DNA of 64,000 nt, taken from Dyella amyloliquefaciens (GTDB taxonomy: Bacteria; Pseudomonadota; Gammaproteobacteria; Xanthomonadales; Rhodanobacteraceae). Location: positions 182,347-246,346 of the forward strand of contig NZ_SAYT01000006.1 in assembly GCF_004296575.1 (NCBI RefSeq). Direction: 5' to 3'. This document shows, piece after piece, positions 46,399 through 55,507 of this stretch. The translations under genes were made by a program, and so were the position numbers. Within the stretch, counting starts at the first letter, position 1. Every line of letters starts with the position of its first letter. The notes beneath the pieces are model-generated. The model worked only from the letters and a program-made list of their open reading frames with translations. It had not been told where the DNA came from and ran no database searches.

Positions 46399-47415
46399 TT
46401 ACGCCGCGGCGCTGCGCGGGCCACCCCAGACTTCATCCGGGCACCACACGCGGCCGTTCTGGTAGCTGATGGCGGGGTCGCGGTCGGCCCGTATGAACAT
46501 CGGGCCGTCCAGGTCGACCACCGAACACAGCGAACCTAGCACGAAGGCCGGGCCCATCGACCACGACGTACCGCCCATGTTGCCCACCATCAGCTGAAAG
46601 CCGAGCTTCCTCGCTTCCTGCGCGAGCGCAAGACCCGCCGTGAGTCCGCCGCACTTGTCGAGCTTGATATTGATGATCTGTACGCGGCCCTTAAGCCTGG
46701 CGAGGTCGTTGCGGTCCTGCACGCTCTCGTCGGCGGCGAAGGGAATGGGACACTCGAACCCGTCGAACAGGTCTTCCTGGCCAATGGGGAACGGCTGTTC
46801 GATCACCGACACGCCCGATTCGATGAAGGTGGGCACCACCTCGCGCAGCGTTTCGCGCGTGAAGCCCTGGTTGGCATCCACCATCAGCCATGCATCGGGG
46901 CAGGCACGGCGGGCTGCCTTCACGCGCTCGGCGTTGAGCGGATCGTTGGTGAGCTTGAGCTTTATCGCCCTCGCACCATGGAACTCGCGCGCGGCAGCTT
47001 CCACCTGCTCAGGCGCGTCGGCGCTCAGCGTGTAGGTGGTCAGCAGGGGCCGTGGTTCGGCAACTCCGGCCAGCTGCCACACCGGAACGCCCCGGCGCTT
47101 TGCCTCCAGATCCCACAATGCGCAGTCCAGCGCATTGCGTGCGCCGCCGGGCGGCAGCAGGTCCAGCACCTGCTCGCGCGTCACGCCGCTTTCGATCAGC
47201 TCGCGCAGGGCTTCAACCTGCTCGATCATCGAGGTCGGCGTGTCATGCCGGTAGTAGACGCCCAGGCCTTCGCCGCGGCCGATGAATTCGCCGTCACGCA
47301 GCGTGACCACCAGCGCATCGCACGCCGTGAAGGTGTAGCCGGTGATGTGGAACGGCTGCTTGAGCGGCAGCTTCTCGATATGTGTTTCCAAAACCACGGA
47401 CGACGGCCCGGTCAT
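46399..47415 (-). CDS. Dipeptide epimerase (enolase superfamily)
   Basis: 338 aa. MLE/AEE-type enolase member: Lys pair in AIKLKLTND (152,154), metal ligands Asp180 (LMVDANQ), Glu206 (VIEQPF) and Asp229 (AADES), and a Lys in NIKLDKCGG on the other face. The Asp-x-Asp in VVDLDGPMF is the signature by which dipeptide epimerases bind the dipeptide alpha-amino group. L-Ala-D/L-Glu epimerase activity is the usual function, but specificity varies. Cytoplasmic, downstream of the serine peptidase. Confidence 0.9.
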   Translation of the reverse strand: MTGPSSVVLETHIEKLPLKQPFHITGYTFTACDALVVTLRDGEFIGRGEGLGVYYRHDTPTSMIEQVEALRELIESGVTREQVLDLLPPGGARNALDCALWDLEAKRRGVPVWQLAGVAEPRPLLTTYTLSADAPEQVEAAAREFHGARAIKLKLTNDPLNAERVKAARRACPDAWLMVDANQGFTRETLREVVPTFIESGVSVIEQPFPIGQEDLFDGFECPIPFAADESVQDRNDLARLKGRVQIINIKLDKCGGLTAGLALAQEARKLGFQLMVGNMGGTSWSMGPAFVLGSLCSVVDLDGPMFIRADRDPAISYQNGRVWCPDEVWGGPRSAAA

Positions 47416-47426
47416 GATCGCTTCCC

Positions 47427-49427
47427 CTAGAAATGCGTGTTGAAGCTGACCAGCCCGAACGCCAGGATGAACCAGCCTAGATAGAGCGCCGCCAGTGCAA
47501 GCACGACTTCGCCGAACTTCACCCAGCGGCTACGCTGCGCCTGGGTCAGCGTGCGGACGGCATGCGCGGCGATGGCGATCACGCCGATCAGCGCCATCAC
47601 GCCGAGCACGTACAGCAGCATCATCCAGGGAGCGGCCGTGCCATGAAGCAGCAGCTTCTCGTTGGCGCCGATGGCAGCACCCAGCGCGAACCAGCCCGCG
47701 ACAGAGAGGAACAGCACGAGCACGCCGAGGCGGGAGAGGCGGGAGAGGCGTCGGGAGCGGCGCGCTGCCATCGTGAGTTCAAGCGTCGCGCGGTAGTGGC
47801 GCCGCACCAGCGGGGCGATTGCCCATGCCAGCAACGTCACCAGCACGACGAGCATGGATACGCCCAGCAGCGGCATGACATTGCCTGAGCCGTGCGACGC
47901 CGATACGCGCTCGAACACGGTGATGGCGGGGATGTAGTCGGTCGTCCAGTAGTCGATGCTGCCATCGGCGCGAGGCACGAAGTCGAGGCGGTCGCTACCG
48001 TTGACCTGGAGATAGTGCAGCGGCGCCACTTCACGCCAGTGCAGCGGCTTTCCGGCGTCGTCGCTCAGCATGGGCGACACCGTGATGGTGCCGTCCGGCT
48101 CGGCCGCGACGTGGAACTGCGACAGCAGCGAGAACAGGCGCAGCGCGCTGTCGTTGCGTCGGGTCATCTGATACCAGCCGACCACCCTGGATGCATCGCC
48201 GGCCGCGCTCGCAAGTGTCTGTTGCGTAGGCAGCGGGGCGGGGAAGTAGCGGTCGAGGAAATCGTGGAAGATGGCCGCGCGCACCATGCGTACGCCGCCC
48301 GCATCGGGGCTACCTGCGCTGTTGAACGACATGAAGATGCCCACGCCCTTGTCCAGCAACAGGTGCAGGTCGCTGTGGAACACCACGGTGTCGCCACCGT
48401 GGCCGGCGATGCGCAGGCCGTTGCGGTCCTCGCGATAGAAACCGAGGCCGTAACCAGGCATGCCTGGCGCCGGCGTGTAGTGCTGCTCGTGCATCGCACT
48501 GATGGTTTCGGGCTTGAGGATGCTTGCGTCGCCGTATCGACCGCCCTGCAGCTGGGCGATCAGGAAGCGTGCCATGTCGGTCGCGGTGGAGCTCATGGCG
48601 CCAGCCGGCGCGGGATCCACCGCCTCGAAGGGCTGCGGCTTGCCGTCCGAGGCGGTCCGATAGCCCTTCGCCATCAGCGGTGCCAGCGATGCCGGCAGCG
48701 GCTGCGCAAAGGTTGAGTGCGCCATGCCCAGCGGCTGGAAGATGTGGTGGGCGATGTAGTCATCGAAACGTTCGCCCGATACGCGCTGCACGATATAGCC
48801 GGCCAAACCGCAGCCGTAGTTCGAGTAGGCCACGCGATCGCCCGCCGGGAAGATGCGCGCCGGCACATGATCCTTGAGGTAGCGTTCCAGGTTCACGTCA
48901 TCGACGGATGCCGGGAGCAGGTCGCGGGCGGAATCCTCGAAACCCGCGGTGTGCGTCAGCAGATCCTGCAACGTGATGGGGCGGCCATCGCGCGGTGGGA
49001 TCTTGAAGTCGAGGTAGTCGTTGATGTCGCGGTCGAGTCTCAGCGAACCCTTCTCGACCAGCTGCATCACCGCCGTCCAGGTGAACAGCTTGGACGTCGA
49101 ACCGGGGCGGAACAGCGTGCTGTCAGGCGAGACCGGCGCCCGCGTGGCGAGGTCGGCGTAGCCGTAACCCTTGGCGAACAGTACTTGTCCGTCCTTCACC
49201 ACCACGACCACGCCGCCGGCGATATCGCTGCGGCGTAGTGCAAAAGGCAGCATGCCGTCGAAGAAGGCGCCGACGTCCGTCTCCGTCATCGCGGGCGCCA
49301 CGTCGGCCCCTGCGGGTGCGACCGCAGGGGCATTCGATGCCGGCGCAGGGATGGCCTGCGCCATCGCTGCACCCATGCTCAGGCTCAGGCACGCGACGAA
49401 CGCCGCGGCACGCTTCAGTGGTCTCAT
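47427..49427 (-). CDS. Beta-lactamase-fold serine hydrolase with C-terminal membrane domain
   Basis: 666 aa from ATG 49427; the 819-aa ORF extends into the TonB gene. Signal peptide (FVACLSLSMGAAMAQA). Class C beta-lactamase/D-aminopeptidase domain (about 45-400): Ser110-x-x-Lys113 in RPGSTSKLF, Tyr201-Ser-Asn203 in AYSNYG and HGGD in place of KTG. After a beta-rich linker the last 150 residues hold about four transmembrane helices (MPLLGVSMLVVLVTLLAWAI onward). It probably cleaves D-amino-acid-containing peptides or esters in the periplasm; beta-lactam resistance is not implied. Confidence 0.9.
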   Translation of the reverse strand: MRPLKRAAAFVACLSLSMGAAMAQAIPAPASNAPAVAPAGADVAPAMTETDVGAFFDGMLPFALRRSDIAGGVVVVVKDGQVLFAKGYGYADLATRAPVSPDSTLFRPGSTSKLFTWTAVMQLVEKGSLRLDRDINDYLDFKIPPRDGRPITLQDLLTHTAGFEDSARDLLPASVDDVNLERYLKDHVPARIFPAGDRVAYSNYGCGLAGYIVQRVSGERFDDYIAHHIFQPLGMAHSTFAQPLPASLAPLMAKGYRTASDGKPQPFEAVDPAPAGAMSSTATDMARFLIAQLQGGRYGDASILKPETISAMHEQHYTPAPGMPGYGLGFYREDRNGLRIAGHGGDTVVFHSDLHLLLDKGVGIFMSFNSAGSPDAGGVRMVRAAIFHDFLDRYFPAPLPTQQTLASAAGDASRVVGWYQMTRRNDSALRLFSLLSQFHVAAEPDGTITVSPMLSDDAGKPLHWREVAPLHYLQVNGSDRLDFVPRADGSIDYWTTDYIPAITVFERVSASHGSGNVMPLLGVSMLVVLVTLLAWAIAPLVRRHYRATLELTMAARRSRRLSRLSRLGVLVLFLSVAGWFALGAAIGANEKLLLHGTAAPWMMLLYVLGVMALIGVIAIAAHAVRTLTQAQRSRWVKFGEVVLALAALYLGWFILAFGLVSFNTHF

Positions 49428-49456
49428 CCTGGCTTTCCCGTGGATCGATGGAGGCT

Positions 49457-51772
49457 TCAGAAATCGACGGTGGCCGATACACCGATCGTGCGCGGCGTCT
49501 GCACCGTGGCGTTGAACGGGCTGGTGATCGAACTCTGCGTTTCCGGCCACACGGACGTGATGCCGTGCTTGTTCGCCAGGTTCTTGGCGTAGACCTTGAA
49601 CGTCCAGTTGCCCACGTTGGTGCCGGCGTAAACGTCGATGTTGTTGTAGCCGGGCAGGAAGTAGCGCGGTGCCGGTTGGGTGTTGAACTCGGCGGCGCGA
49701 CGGCCGACGAAACTGAAGTTGCCACCCACGAAGCCGGACCATGTCCCCATCGGGAAGTTGTAGTCCACGCCGAGATTCGCGTTCCACTTCGGCACGTAAG
49801 GCAGCGGATCGCCCTTCAGGCCGTACACGCTGCCTGGCGGGTTGTCTTCCGCGAGCTTGGCATCGGTATACGTGGCATTCGCCCACAAGGTGAGTCCGCG
49901 CGCCGCGTTGTAGCGCCAGTTCGCTTCGAAACCCTCGCTGGTGGCCTTGCCGCCATTACCCAGGAAGCTGAAGCCGCCGGCGGTGGAGGTGAGCTGCACC
50001 TTGGACCAGTCGATGTAGAACGCGTTGAGCTCGACGCTCATGCTGTGGTCGAGCATCAGCGCCTTCAGGCCGACTTCGTAGTTGGTGAGCCTGTCGGGGT
50101 CGAAGGTGAGCGGTGCGCCGAGGCCCGGCGGCACGCCCACGTTGGCGCCGCCCGGGCGGAAGCCGGAGGCGATGCGCACGTAGCCCATGATGTCTTCGCT
50201 GAACTTGTAGCTCGGGTTGAACAGGTACGTGACCGGGTGATCGCTGCCTCGCGTGGTGAAGCTCGAGTCACCCGTGAGAATGCCGGTGTTGGTCTGCGTG
50301 TAGGTGGTCTGGTCGCTGCTGTAGCGCGCGCCGACCAGGACGCTGAGGCGGTCGCTGGCGTGCCAGGTCAGGTCGCCGTAACCCGCCCATTCCTTGAAGA
50401 TGGCAGGGCCGACGGACACAATGCCCAGTGTCGGCAGGGCAATCGGCGCGCCCGTGGTGTAGTCGAAGCTGGTGATCTCCTGTCCATCGACCGTGTGCTC
50501 ACGGGTGAAGAACATACCGGTGCGCCATTCCCAAGTCTGGTCGGCCGGCGACTGCAGGCGCAGTTCCTGCGTCACCTTGTTGAGGGAGATGGGCTGCACT
50601 TCCGCGTAGCCGCCGTTGGGCACACCGAAGATCGAGTTGAGCATGGGCCCGAACAGGGCGGTGAGGTCCTGGCTCTGGTTGAGCCGCAGCGTGCCGTAGC
50701 TGGTGGTGGAGTACAGCGTGGCCCAGCCCATGTCGTCGCTGATGGACAGGTCGTACAGGCGATACTTCACCTTGAACATGCCGGTATTGGCGGCGCGGTT
50801 CTGCTTGTCCCAGCCGTATACAGGTTGCATGGTGTTCGGGTCGAGGTCGATGCCGCCGTTCGCCAGGCCGTCGCTGCTCAGGTTCTGCGCGAGGGCGGAG
50901 AAGCGCACCGACACCTTCTCGCTCGGCGTCCACAACAGTTGTGCGCGACCGCCGCGCACCTTGGCCTCGTTCACTTCGGTCTTGCCGGTATTCACGTTGT
51001 CGATATAGCCCGGATCCGTGCGGCCATAGGCGTTGACGCGCAGGCCCAGGGTGTCCTGGATCAGGGGAATATTGGCCATCGCGTGCGCGCCGAAGCCGTT
51101 GCCGCCGCTGTCCACGCTGTTGGCGTCGACGCCGATGCGTCCGCTCGCCTGGCTGGTGTCCGGCGGGGTGGTGACGAACTTGACGAGGCCGCCGAGCGTG
51201 TTCGACCCGTACAGCGTGCCCTGCGGTCCGCGCAGTACTTCGATGCGCTGGATGTCGTTGGGATCGATGTCTGGCGTCAGCATGCTGCCGGCGGCGTAGA
51301 TCGTGCTCGAGCCGTACGGCGTGTCGTCGATGTAGGTGCCGACGGTGGCATTGGGCTGATGGCTGCCCGAGGTGATGCCGCGCAGCACCAGCTGCGTCCA
51401 GCCTTGTCCACTCGAGATGGTATTGAGGCCCGGGACCTGGGTGGCGTAGTCGGCGAAGCTGTTCGCGCTCTGGCGATCCAGCTGCGTTTCGTCGAGCACC
51501 GATACCGCCATGGGCACGTCCTGCAGCCGCTCGTCGCGCTTGTTGGCCGTCACGATGACGGTGCCCAGCTGCTTGGTATCGGCAGGCGCCTGCTTGGGCG
51601 ATGCGCTGGCGGCTTGTACGCCGTCAGGAGTTGCCTGACTTGCGGCATCGCTCGACGAAGCGGCTCCGTTGCCAGCGGTGGTCTCTGCGTGCGAGCACAG
51701 AGGAGCCGCCAGTCCCAGCGCGATGGCGAGGCACAGACGACGGCGATCAAACGGCGAACAGAACTTATCCAC
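49457..51772 (-). CDS. TonB-dependent receptor
   Basis: 771 aa from a GTG at 51772 with GGGGGA 8 nt upstream and a clear promoter 41 nt away. Signal peptide (LCLAIALGLAAPLCSHA), Ser/Ala linker, TonB box region LGTVIVTANKR, plug motifs VPMAVSVLDETQL and IQRIEVLRGPQGTLYGSNTLGG, barrel ending TVDF. It is the first gene of the serine hydrolase-epimerase-POT-RpiR operon, so it is likely the outer-membrane entry for peptides or muropeptides. It belongs to the iron-complex/carbohydrate mixed class by plug pattern; the ligand is inferred from context. Confidence 0.92.
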   Translation of the reverse strand: MDKFCSPFDRRRLCLAIALGLAAPLCSHAETTAGNGAASSSDAASQATPDGVQAASASPKQAPADTKQLGTVIVTANKRDERLQDVPMAVSVLDETQLDRQSANSFADYATQVPGLNTISSGQGWTQLVLRGITSGSHQPNATVGTYIDDTPYGSSTIYAAGSMLTPDIDPNDIQRIEVLRGPQGTLYGSNTLGGLVKFVTTPPDTSQASGRIGVDANSVDSGGNGFGAHAMANIPLIQDTLGLRVNAYGRTDPGYIDNVNTGKTEVNEAKVRGGRAQLLWTPSEKVSVRFSALAQNLSSDGLANGGIDLDPNTMQPVYGWDKQNRAANTGMFKVKYRLYDLSISDDMGWATLYSTTSYGTLRLNQSQDLTALFGPMLNSIFGVPNGGYAEVQPISLNKVTQELRLQSPADQTWEWRTGMFFTREHTVDGQEITSFDYTTGAPIALPTLGIVSVGPAIFKEWAGYGDLTWHASDRLSVLVGARYSSDQTTYTQTNTGILTGDSSFTTRGSDHPVTYLFNPSYKFSEDIMGYVRIASGFRPGGANVGVPPGLGAPLTFDPDRLTNYEVGLKALMLDHSMSVELNAFYIDWSKVQLTSTAGGFSFLGNGGKATSEGFEANWRYNAARGLTLWANATYTDAKLAEDNPPGSVYGLKGDPLPYVPKWNANLGVDYNFPMGTWSGFVGGNFSFVGRRAAEFNTQPAPRYFLPGYNNIDVYAGTNVGNWTFKVYAKNLANKHGITSVWPETQSSITSPFNATVQTPRTIGVSATVDF

Positions 51773-51812
51773 GACACGTCCCCCACGTGAAACGGCTATC
51801 CCGTTGCCAATG

Positions 51813-51841
51813 GTGATATCACTCTAACAATTGCCTGTCAA
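51813..51841 (-). promoter_or_regulatory. Sigma70-type promoter of the TonB-peptidase operon
   Basis: On the minus strand TTGACA (51841-51836) and TATCAC (51818-51813) are 17 nt apart. Transcription would begin near 51805, giving a leader of about 33 nt before the GTG at 51772, which supports that start. Confidence 0.7.
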
Positions 51842-51857
51842 TGTTCGATAGCAAACA
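51842..51857. promoter_or_regulatory. Candidate operator, imperfect palindrome
   Basis: TGTTCGATAGCAAACA, 12 of 16 positions self-complementary, abutting the -35 box of the 51813-51841 promoter. A possible site for the RpiR regulator of the same operon; no second copy was found. Confidence 0.35.
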
Positions 51858-52106
51858 TTTTTTTGTTCGGACGTCCGGGGCGGGAACGGGCTTTCGGGAC
51901 GTCGAGGGGCTTTTGGGGCGGTTCCGTTGACGCCACCCGGCTAGCCTCATGGAAATGCGCGTTTCCGGCCTTTCGCCTGCGGACGCGCAGTCTTCATGGG
52001 CATTGGAGGAAGTTGGCGCAGCGGCGTACAACAGGCATCAGCCACGCACGGCCTCCCTTGAAGTCGCCCCGCGGATACCCAGTTCGTTTCAAGTACCGCA
52101 ACAGCC

Positions 52107-53027
52107 ATGGACAGCGCGATGCGCATGCCGCTTCCTGATAGGCCGATCGCTGTCGACACCACCCAGCTGGGGCGGTTTCATCGCGTGGTATTTGCCGGTG
52201 GAGGGAATCGCTGCTGGTGGCAGGCCGGGCTCATGCATTGCCTGATGGATCGGGGGATGGCCCTGCCGCCGATGATGGTGGGCACCAGTGCGGGAGCTGC
52301 CATTGCGGCGTCATGCCTGACCGGCGGCACTCCAGCGGCGCTTGCGTCATGCAAGACATTCTTCAGTGCGACGACGAGCGTGTGGGATCACCGCCATGTC
52401 TGGCGCGGGCGCCTCGACTTTGCCCATGAGCGGATCTATCCCGCCTGGATTGGATCGTTCGTGCACGAAGGAAACTTTGGCCATCTGGCCTCGTCCACGA
52501 CGCGCCTGATGGTCGCGTTCACCCGCCCGTCGCGCGCGCTGGGGCTGGCGGGGTCGCTCTTTGCCGGCACGCTGGCCCATGTGCTCGACAAACATCTCTG
52601 GCACCGCATTCATCCCGAGCTGCCCAGGCGTTTTGGTTTGCGCCAGGACTATGCCGTGCTCAACACCTGTGCCGATCCGGCAGAGGCGCAGAACATCCTG
52701 GTGGCAGCCGCGGCCGCGCCGCCGTTGATTCGTACGCGTACCGTCGATGCGTTGCCCGCCCTGGACGGAGGCTATGTCGACAGTGCGCCGGTACCGGAGA
52801 CCCCCGAGTCGAACAGCCGGGACCATGCCACCCTGATCCTGCTGACCCGGCACTATCCCGCGCTTCCGCAGATCTTCGACTGCATGGGGCGGCGCTACTG
52901 GCAGCCGTCGCGGCCCGTGCCGGTATCCACCTGGGATTGCACGCGCGCCGCCACCGTGTCCGATGCGTTTTCGCTGGGCTTTGACGATGCGTGCGAGGCG
53001 ATGAAGAAGGGCCGCATGGTGTTGTGA
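52107..53027 (+). CDS. Patatin-like phospholipase
   Basis: 306 aa. Patatin hallmark order: oxyanion loop FAGGGNRCWWQAG, nucleophile Ser61 in VGTSAGAA and catalytic Asp220 in PALDGGYVDSA. These enzymes cleave acyl chains from phospholipids by a Ser-Asp dyad. There is no signal peptide or membrane anchor, so it may be cytoplasmic or exported by an unusual route. Several in-frame ATGs lie close to the start (52107, 52119, 52125) and none has a strong Shine-Dalgarno. It is not part of an evident operon. Confidence 0.9.
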   Translation: MDSAMRMPLPDRPIAVDTTQLGRFHRVVFAGGGNRCWWQAGLMHCLMDRGMALPPMMVGTSAGAAIAASCLTGGTPAALASCKTFFSATTSVWDHRHVWRGRLDFAHERIYPAWIGSFVHEGNFGHLASSTTRLMVAFTRPSRALGLAGSLFAGTLAHVLDKHLWHRIHPELPRRFGLRQDYAVLNTCADPAEAQNILVAAAAAPPLIRTRTVDALPALDGGYVDSAPVPETPESNSRDHATLILLTRHYPALPQIFDCMGRRYWQPSRPVPVSTWDCTRAATVSDAFSLGFDDACEAMKKGRMVL

Positions 53028-53190
53028 TGGGGCAGCGCGAGCATGTCGCCCGCGCGGTCGTTCCCACGCAAGGCTATGGGTTGATACAGCCAGTGCTCCA
53101 CGACCTGGCGGTGGCATCGGGCACAGGCCCCGATGCGGGTCGCCCAAACCCGGGAGGGTGGGGTGCCTCACCGGGTGGGATGCAGCCTCG

Positions 53191-53349
53191 TCACTGGTCC
53201 GCAGTCACGCCCTGCACCACGCCGGGGGCTTTGCCGATCTGGGAGGCCAGTCCGATCGCGATCGCGCCGTAGATCGCGACGCAGAGCATGGAAAGAAGGA
53301 TCACGACGACAGTCGTTCCGGCGGGCTTTTTCAGCTTGAGCTTTTGCAT
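53191..53349 (-). CDS. 52-aa single-pass membrane protein of unknown function
   Basis: Short gene with high third-position GC. N-terminus MQKLKLKKPAGTTVVVILLS is basic, then a helix TTVVVILLSMLCVAIYGAIA of about 22 residues, ending IGKAPGVVQGVTADQ. Hydrophobic helix plus Lys-rich start suggest an inner-membrane miniprotein with N-in orientation. The Shine-Dalgarno is weak. No family recognised; it may assist a larger membrane complex elsewhere. It stands alone between the patatin and the CapK-like gene. Confidence 0.6.
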   Translation of the reverse strand: MQKLKLKKPAGTTVVVILLSMLCVAIYGAIAIGLASQIGKAPGVVQGVTADQ

Positions 53350-53606
53350 GGAGATAAGGCGCCTGTTGAGACCGGCGCTGAGGCATAAGGGTAGGGCCTT
53401 GGAGTCTGACAGGACGCCGGATCAGTCTTGCGCGGCAAGTGGGCGCATGCGGCAAAGTGCCCGGCGTTGGCCGTCCCGGATCGGGGCACCCGCCATCCGC
53501 CTGCAAGCACCGCAACCGGCGGCAGTTTCGCCGCCGGGAGGATGCTCAGCGTAGCCGCCGCAAGGGTTCGGCGTTGGCTGAAGTGCAAGGTCGGCTTGCG
53601 CCTTTG

Positions 53607-54977
53607 TCAATGGACGGGCTGGTCCTGCAGCTCGGAAATCGTCAGCCGGGTCTTGCCGCTGCTGGTGAGCGGAATGTCATCCACGAAATGACAGTGCAGC
53701 TGAACACTGTCTCCGAGCACTTTGTGGATCTCGTGGCGGATGAAGGCGAGCGAGTCGTCGTCAAACGCCGGGCCGCGCACGATGGATATGTCCAGGCGGT
53801 CCCGTTGCCGCTGCATCACCTGGTAGCGCGCCACGCCTTTCGTCTCCTTGAACAGGAAGGGGAAGAACATGCCCGGCAGGATGCGGCCGTCCGGTGTATG
53901 GATGGCATCGAGCACGCGGCCCTCCACGCGCTTGAGCAAAGGCAGTCCGCGGCCGCAACTGCATTCGTGATGCGCCGGCGTGGCCAGATCGGTCGTGGCA
54001 TAGCGTATGAATGGCATGCCGAAATTGGAGAGGTCCGTAACCACGACTTCACCGGTTTCGCCCTCCACCGGCGCGTCGGCTGTTTTCGGCAGCTCCACGA
54101 CAAGATGATCGCTGCTGACGTGCAGGCCTTCGTGCCGTTCGCATTCCGCCGCCACCAACATGAATTCACGGCAGCCGTAGGTATTGAACGCAGGGCAGCC
54201 GAACGCCTTCTCGACGATATCCCGCTGGAATTCGTGCATCGCCTCGCCACAGGAAATGAACGAGCGCGGGGTATGCACGCGTCGACCGGTATCGAGCAGC
54301 CACTGCGCCAGGCGGATCAGCGGCCCCGTGTAGCCGAGCAATACCTTGGGTCGGAATGCGTCGATGGCATCGGCGTATTCGGACATGTTCGCTTCGCTCA
54401 TGGGGAAGCTGTTGACGACCCGGCGCGAGAACGCTGCGTGATACATGCGCTCCCTGATGCGTTGCTTCCATGGAAGGTTGCCTACACCTGCACCCCATAA
54501 CATCAGGCTGCGCGTGCCCAGCGGTGCGTCGGCCCAAGCATAGCCACGCCACATCACGGCATGCCGGCGCTCATTGCTTTCGCGCGTGTACCCAAAGCGC
54601 ATCGGTTCGCCGGTGGATCCGCCCGTGGCCTTGTAGAGCAGCTTGTCGCGCAAGGATCCTGCTTTGAGATCCTCGAAGTTCGCCCGTATGTCCGCCTTGG
54701 TGAGCAAAGGCAGCCTGGCGAAGTCGTCCATGCTCCGGATGTCATCGGGAACGAGGCCCAGCGCTTGCCACTGCTTCTGGTAGTAGGGCACCTCGCGGTA
54801 GCAGTGTTCCAGCAACTGCTTGAGCCGCACCCATTGCAGCTGCGCTACCTGCTCGGACGACATCCACTGGTCGTGTTCGTAGCGGTCCAGCCACGACAGC
54901 GTGCCGCGATGGCGAAGCCCGGATTCGTAGGCGGGAAACAACACCCGCCGGAAGGCTGTTTCATATAACTGACCCAT
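53607..54977 (-). CDS. CapK/PaaK-like AMP-forming adenylating enzyme
   Basis: 456 aa, acyl-adenylate-forming superfamily, phenylacetate-CoA ligase-like branch including CapK. Visible: LPLLTKADIRANFEDL, P-loop-like YKATGGSTGEPMRFGYTR, GYTGPLIRL, NTYGCREFMLVAAECE, GEVVVTDLSNFGMPFIRYATTDLA and the terminal SSGKTRLTISE Lys region. It activates a carboxylate with ATP for transfer to CoA or another thiol/acceptor. CapK relatives sit in polysaccharide loci; here it has no carbohydrate partner, so the substrate is open. Confidence 0.88.
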   Translation of the reverse strand: MGQLYETAFRRVLFPAYESGLRHRGTLSWLDRYEHDQWMSSEQVAQLQWVRLKQLLEHCYREVPYYQKQWQALGLVPDDIRSMDDFARLPLLTKADIRANFEDLKAGSLRDKLLYKATGGSTGEPMRFGYTRESNERRHAVMWRGYAWADAPLGTRSLMLWGAGVGNLPWKQRIRERMYHAAFSRRVVNSFPMSEANMSEYADAIDAFRPKVLLGYTGPLIRLAQWLLDTGRRVHTPRSFISCGEAMHEFQRDIVEKAFGCPAFNTYGCREFMLVAAECERHEGLHVSSDHLVVELPKTADAPVEGETGEVVVTDLSNFGMPFIRYATTDLATPAHHECSCGRGLPLLKRVEGRVLDAIHTPDGRILPGMFFPFLFKETKGVARYQVMQRQRDRLDISIVRGPAFDDDSLAFIRHEIHKVLGDSVQLHCHFVDDIPLTSSGKTRLTISELQDQPVH

Positions 54978-55507
54978 GCCGTTCCCCTATGATTTGGCCG
55001 TCCGCTTATGCGCACAGCAATACCTTGCGATATCGCACAAAATTACGAATAGGCAATCGCCTGCGTGGTTTTCCCCGGCCCCTGTTAGACGCCCGCAAGC
55101 TTACGTCCATCTTTCGAAAGGATCGGAAGAAAGGCCTATGCAGTTCTGCAGGGCTATGCCAATGGCGAGGACCGGAAGGGAATCCCGATGAGTGATGCCG
55201 ACGGCCTTCCATGTCGGTGCGCACCCGCTGAACGAGCAAATCTGTGCCGGGCTATGTGTGCTTCGACGCCGGTGCCTCTATGGGAAGTCACCGCACTCTG
55301 TGGCGCGCCGGTGTGCAGAAGCTGACGGATCGACGCTACGGGGTGGCGGCCAATGATGGCTCGGTGTGGCCGGGGATGCCGCGCACGCATTCTCGCTCGA
55401 TGCAGTTCGATATCTGATGCACGCGCCGGCCCATCGCGTAGTCGCTCAAGAAGGCAGGGGCAGCGTGCGCGCACGCCGCCCCTGGAACGCCTGCAAGGCT
55501 GGGCCGA
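54978..55507. other. Gene-poor region
   Basis: 530 nt before the PiuC gene. Some short ORFs start with AGGAC- or GAAAGG-like sites (near 55140 and 55188) but show no family pattern or codon bias, so I assign no gene. It may include a degraded gene. No hairpin or RNA recognised. Confidence 0.5.

Noticed and set aside
55136..55480. Possible small gene upstream of piuC
   Set aside because: A candidate start with GAAGGGAATCC at 55188 leads to a short Cys/Pro-rich peptide without pattern; no support.
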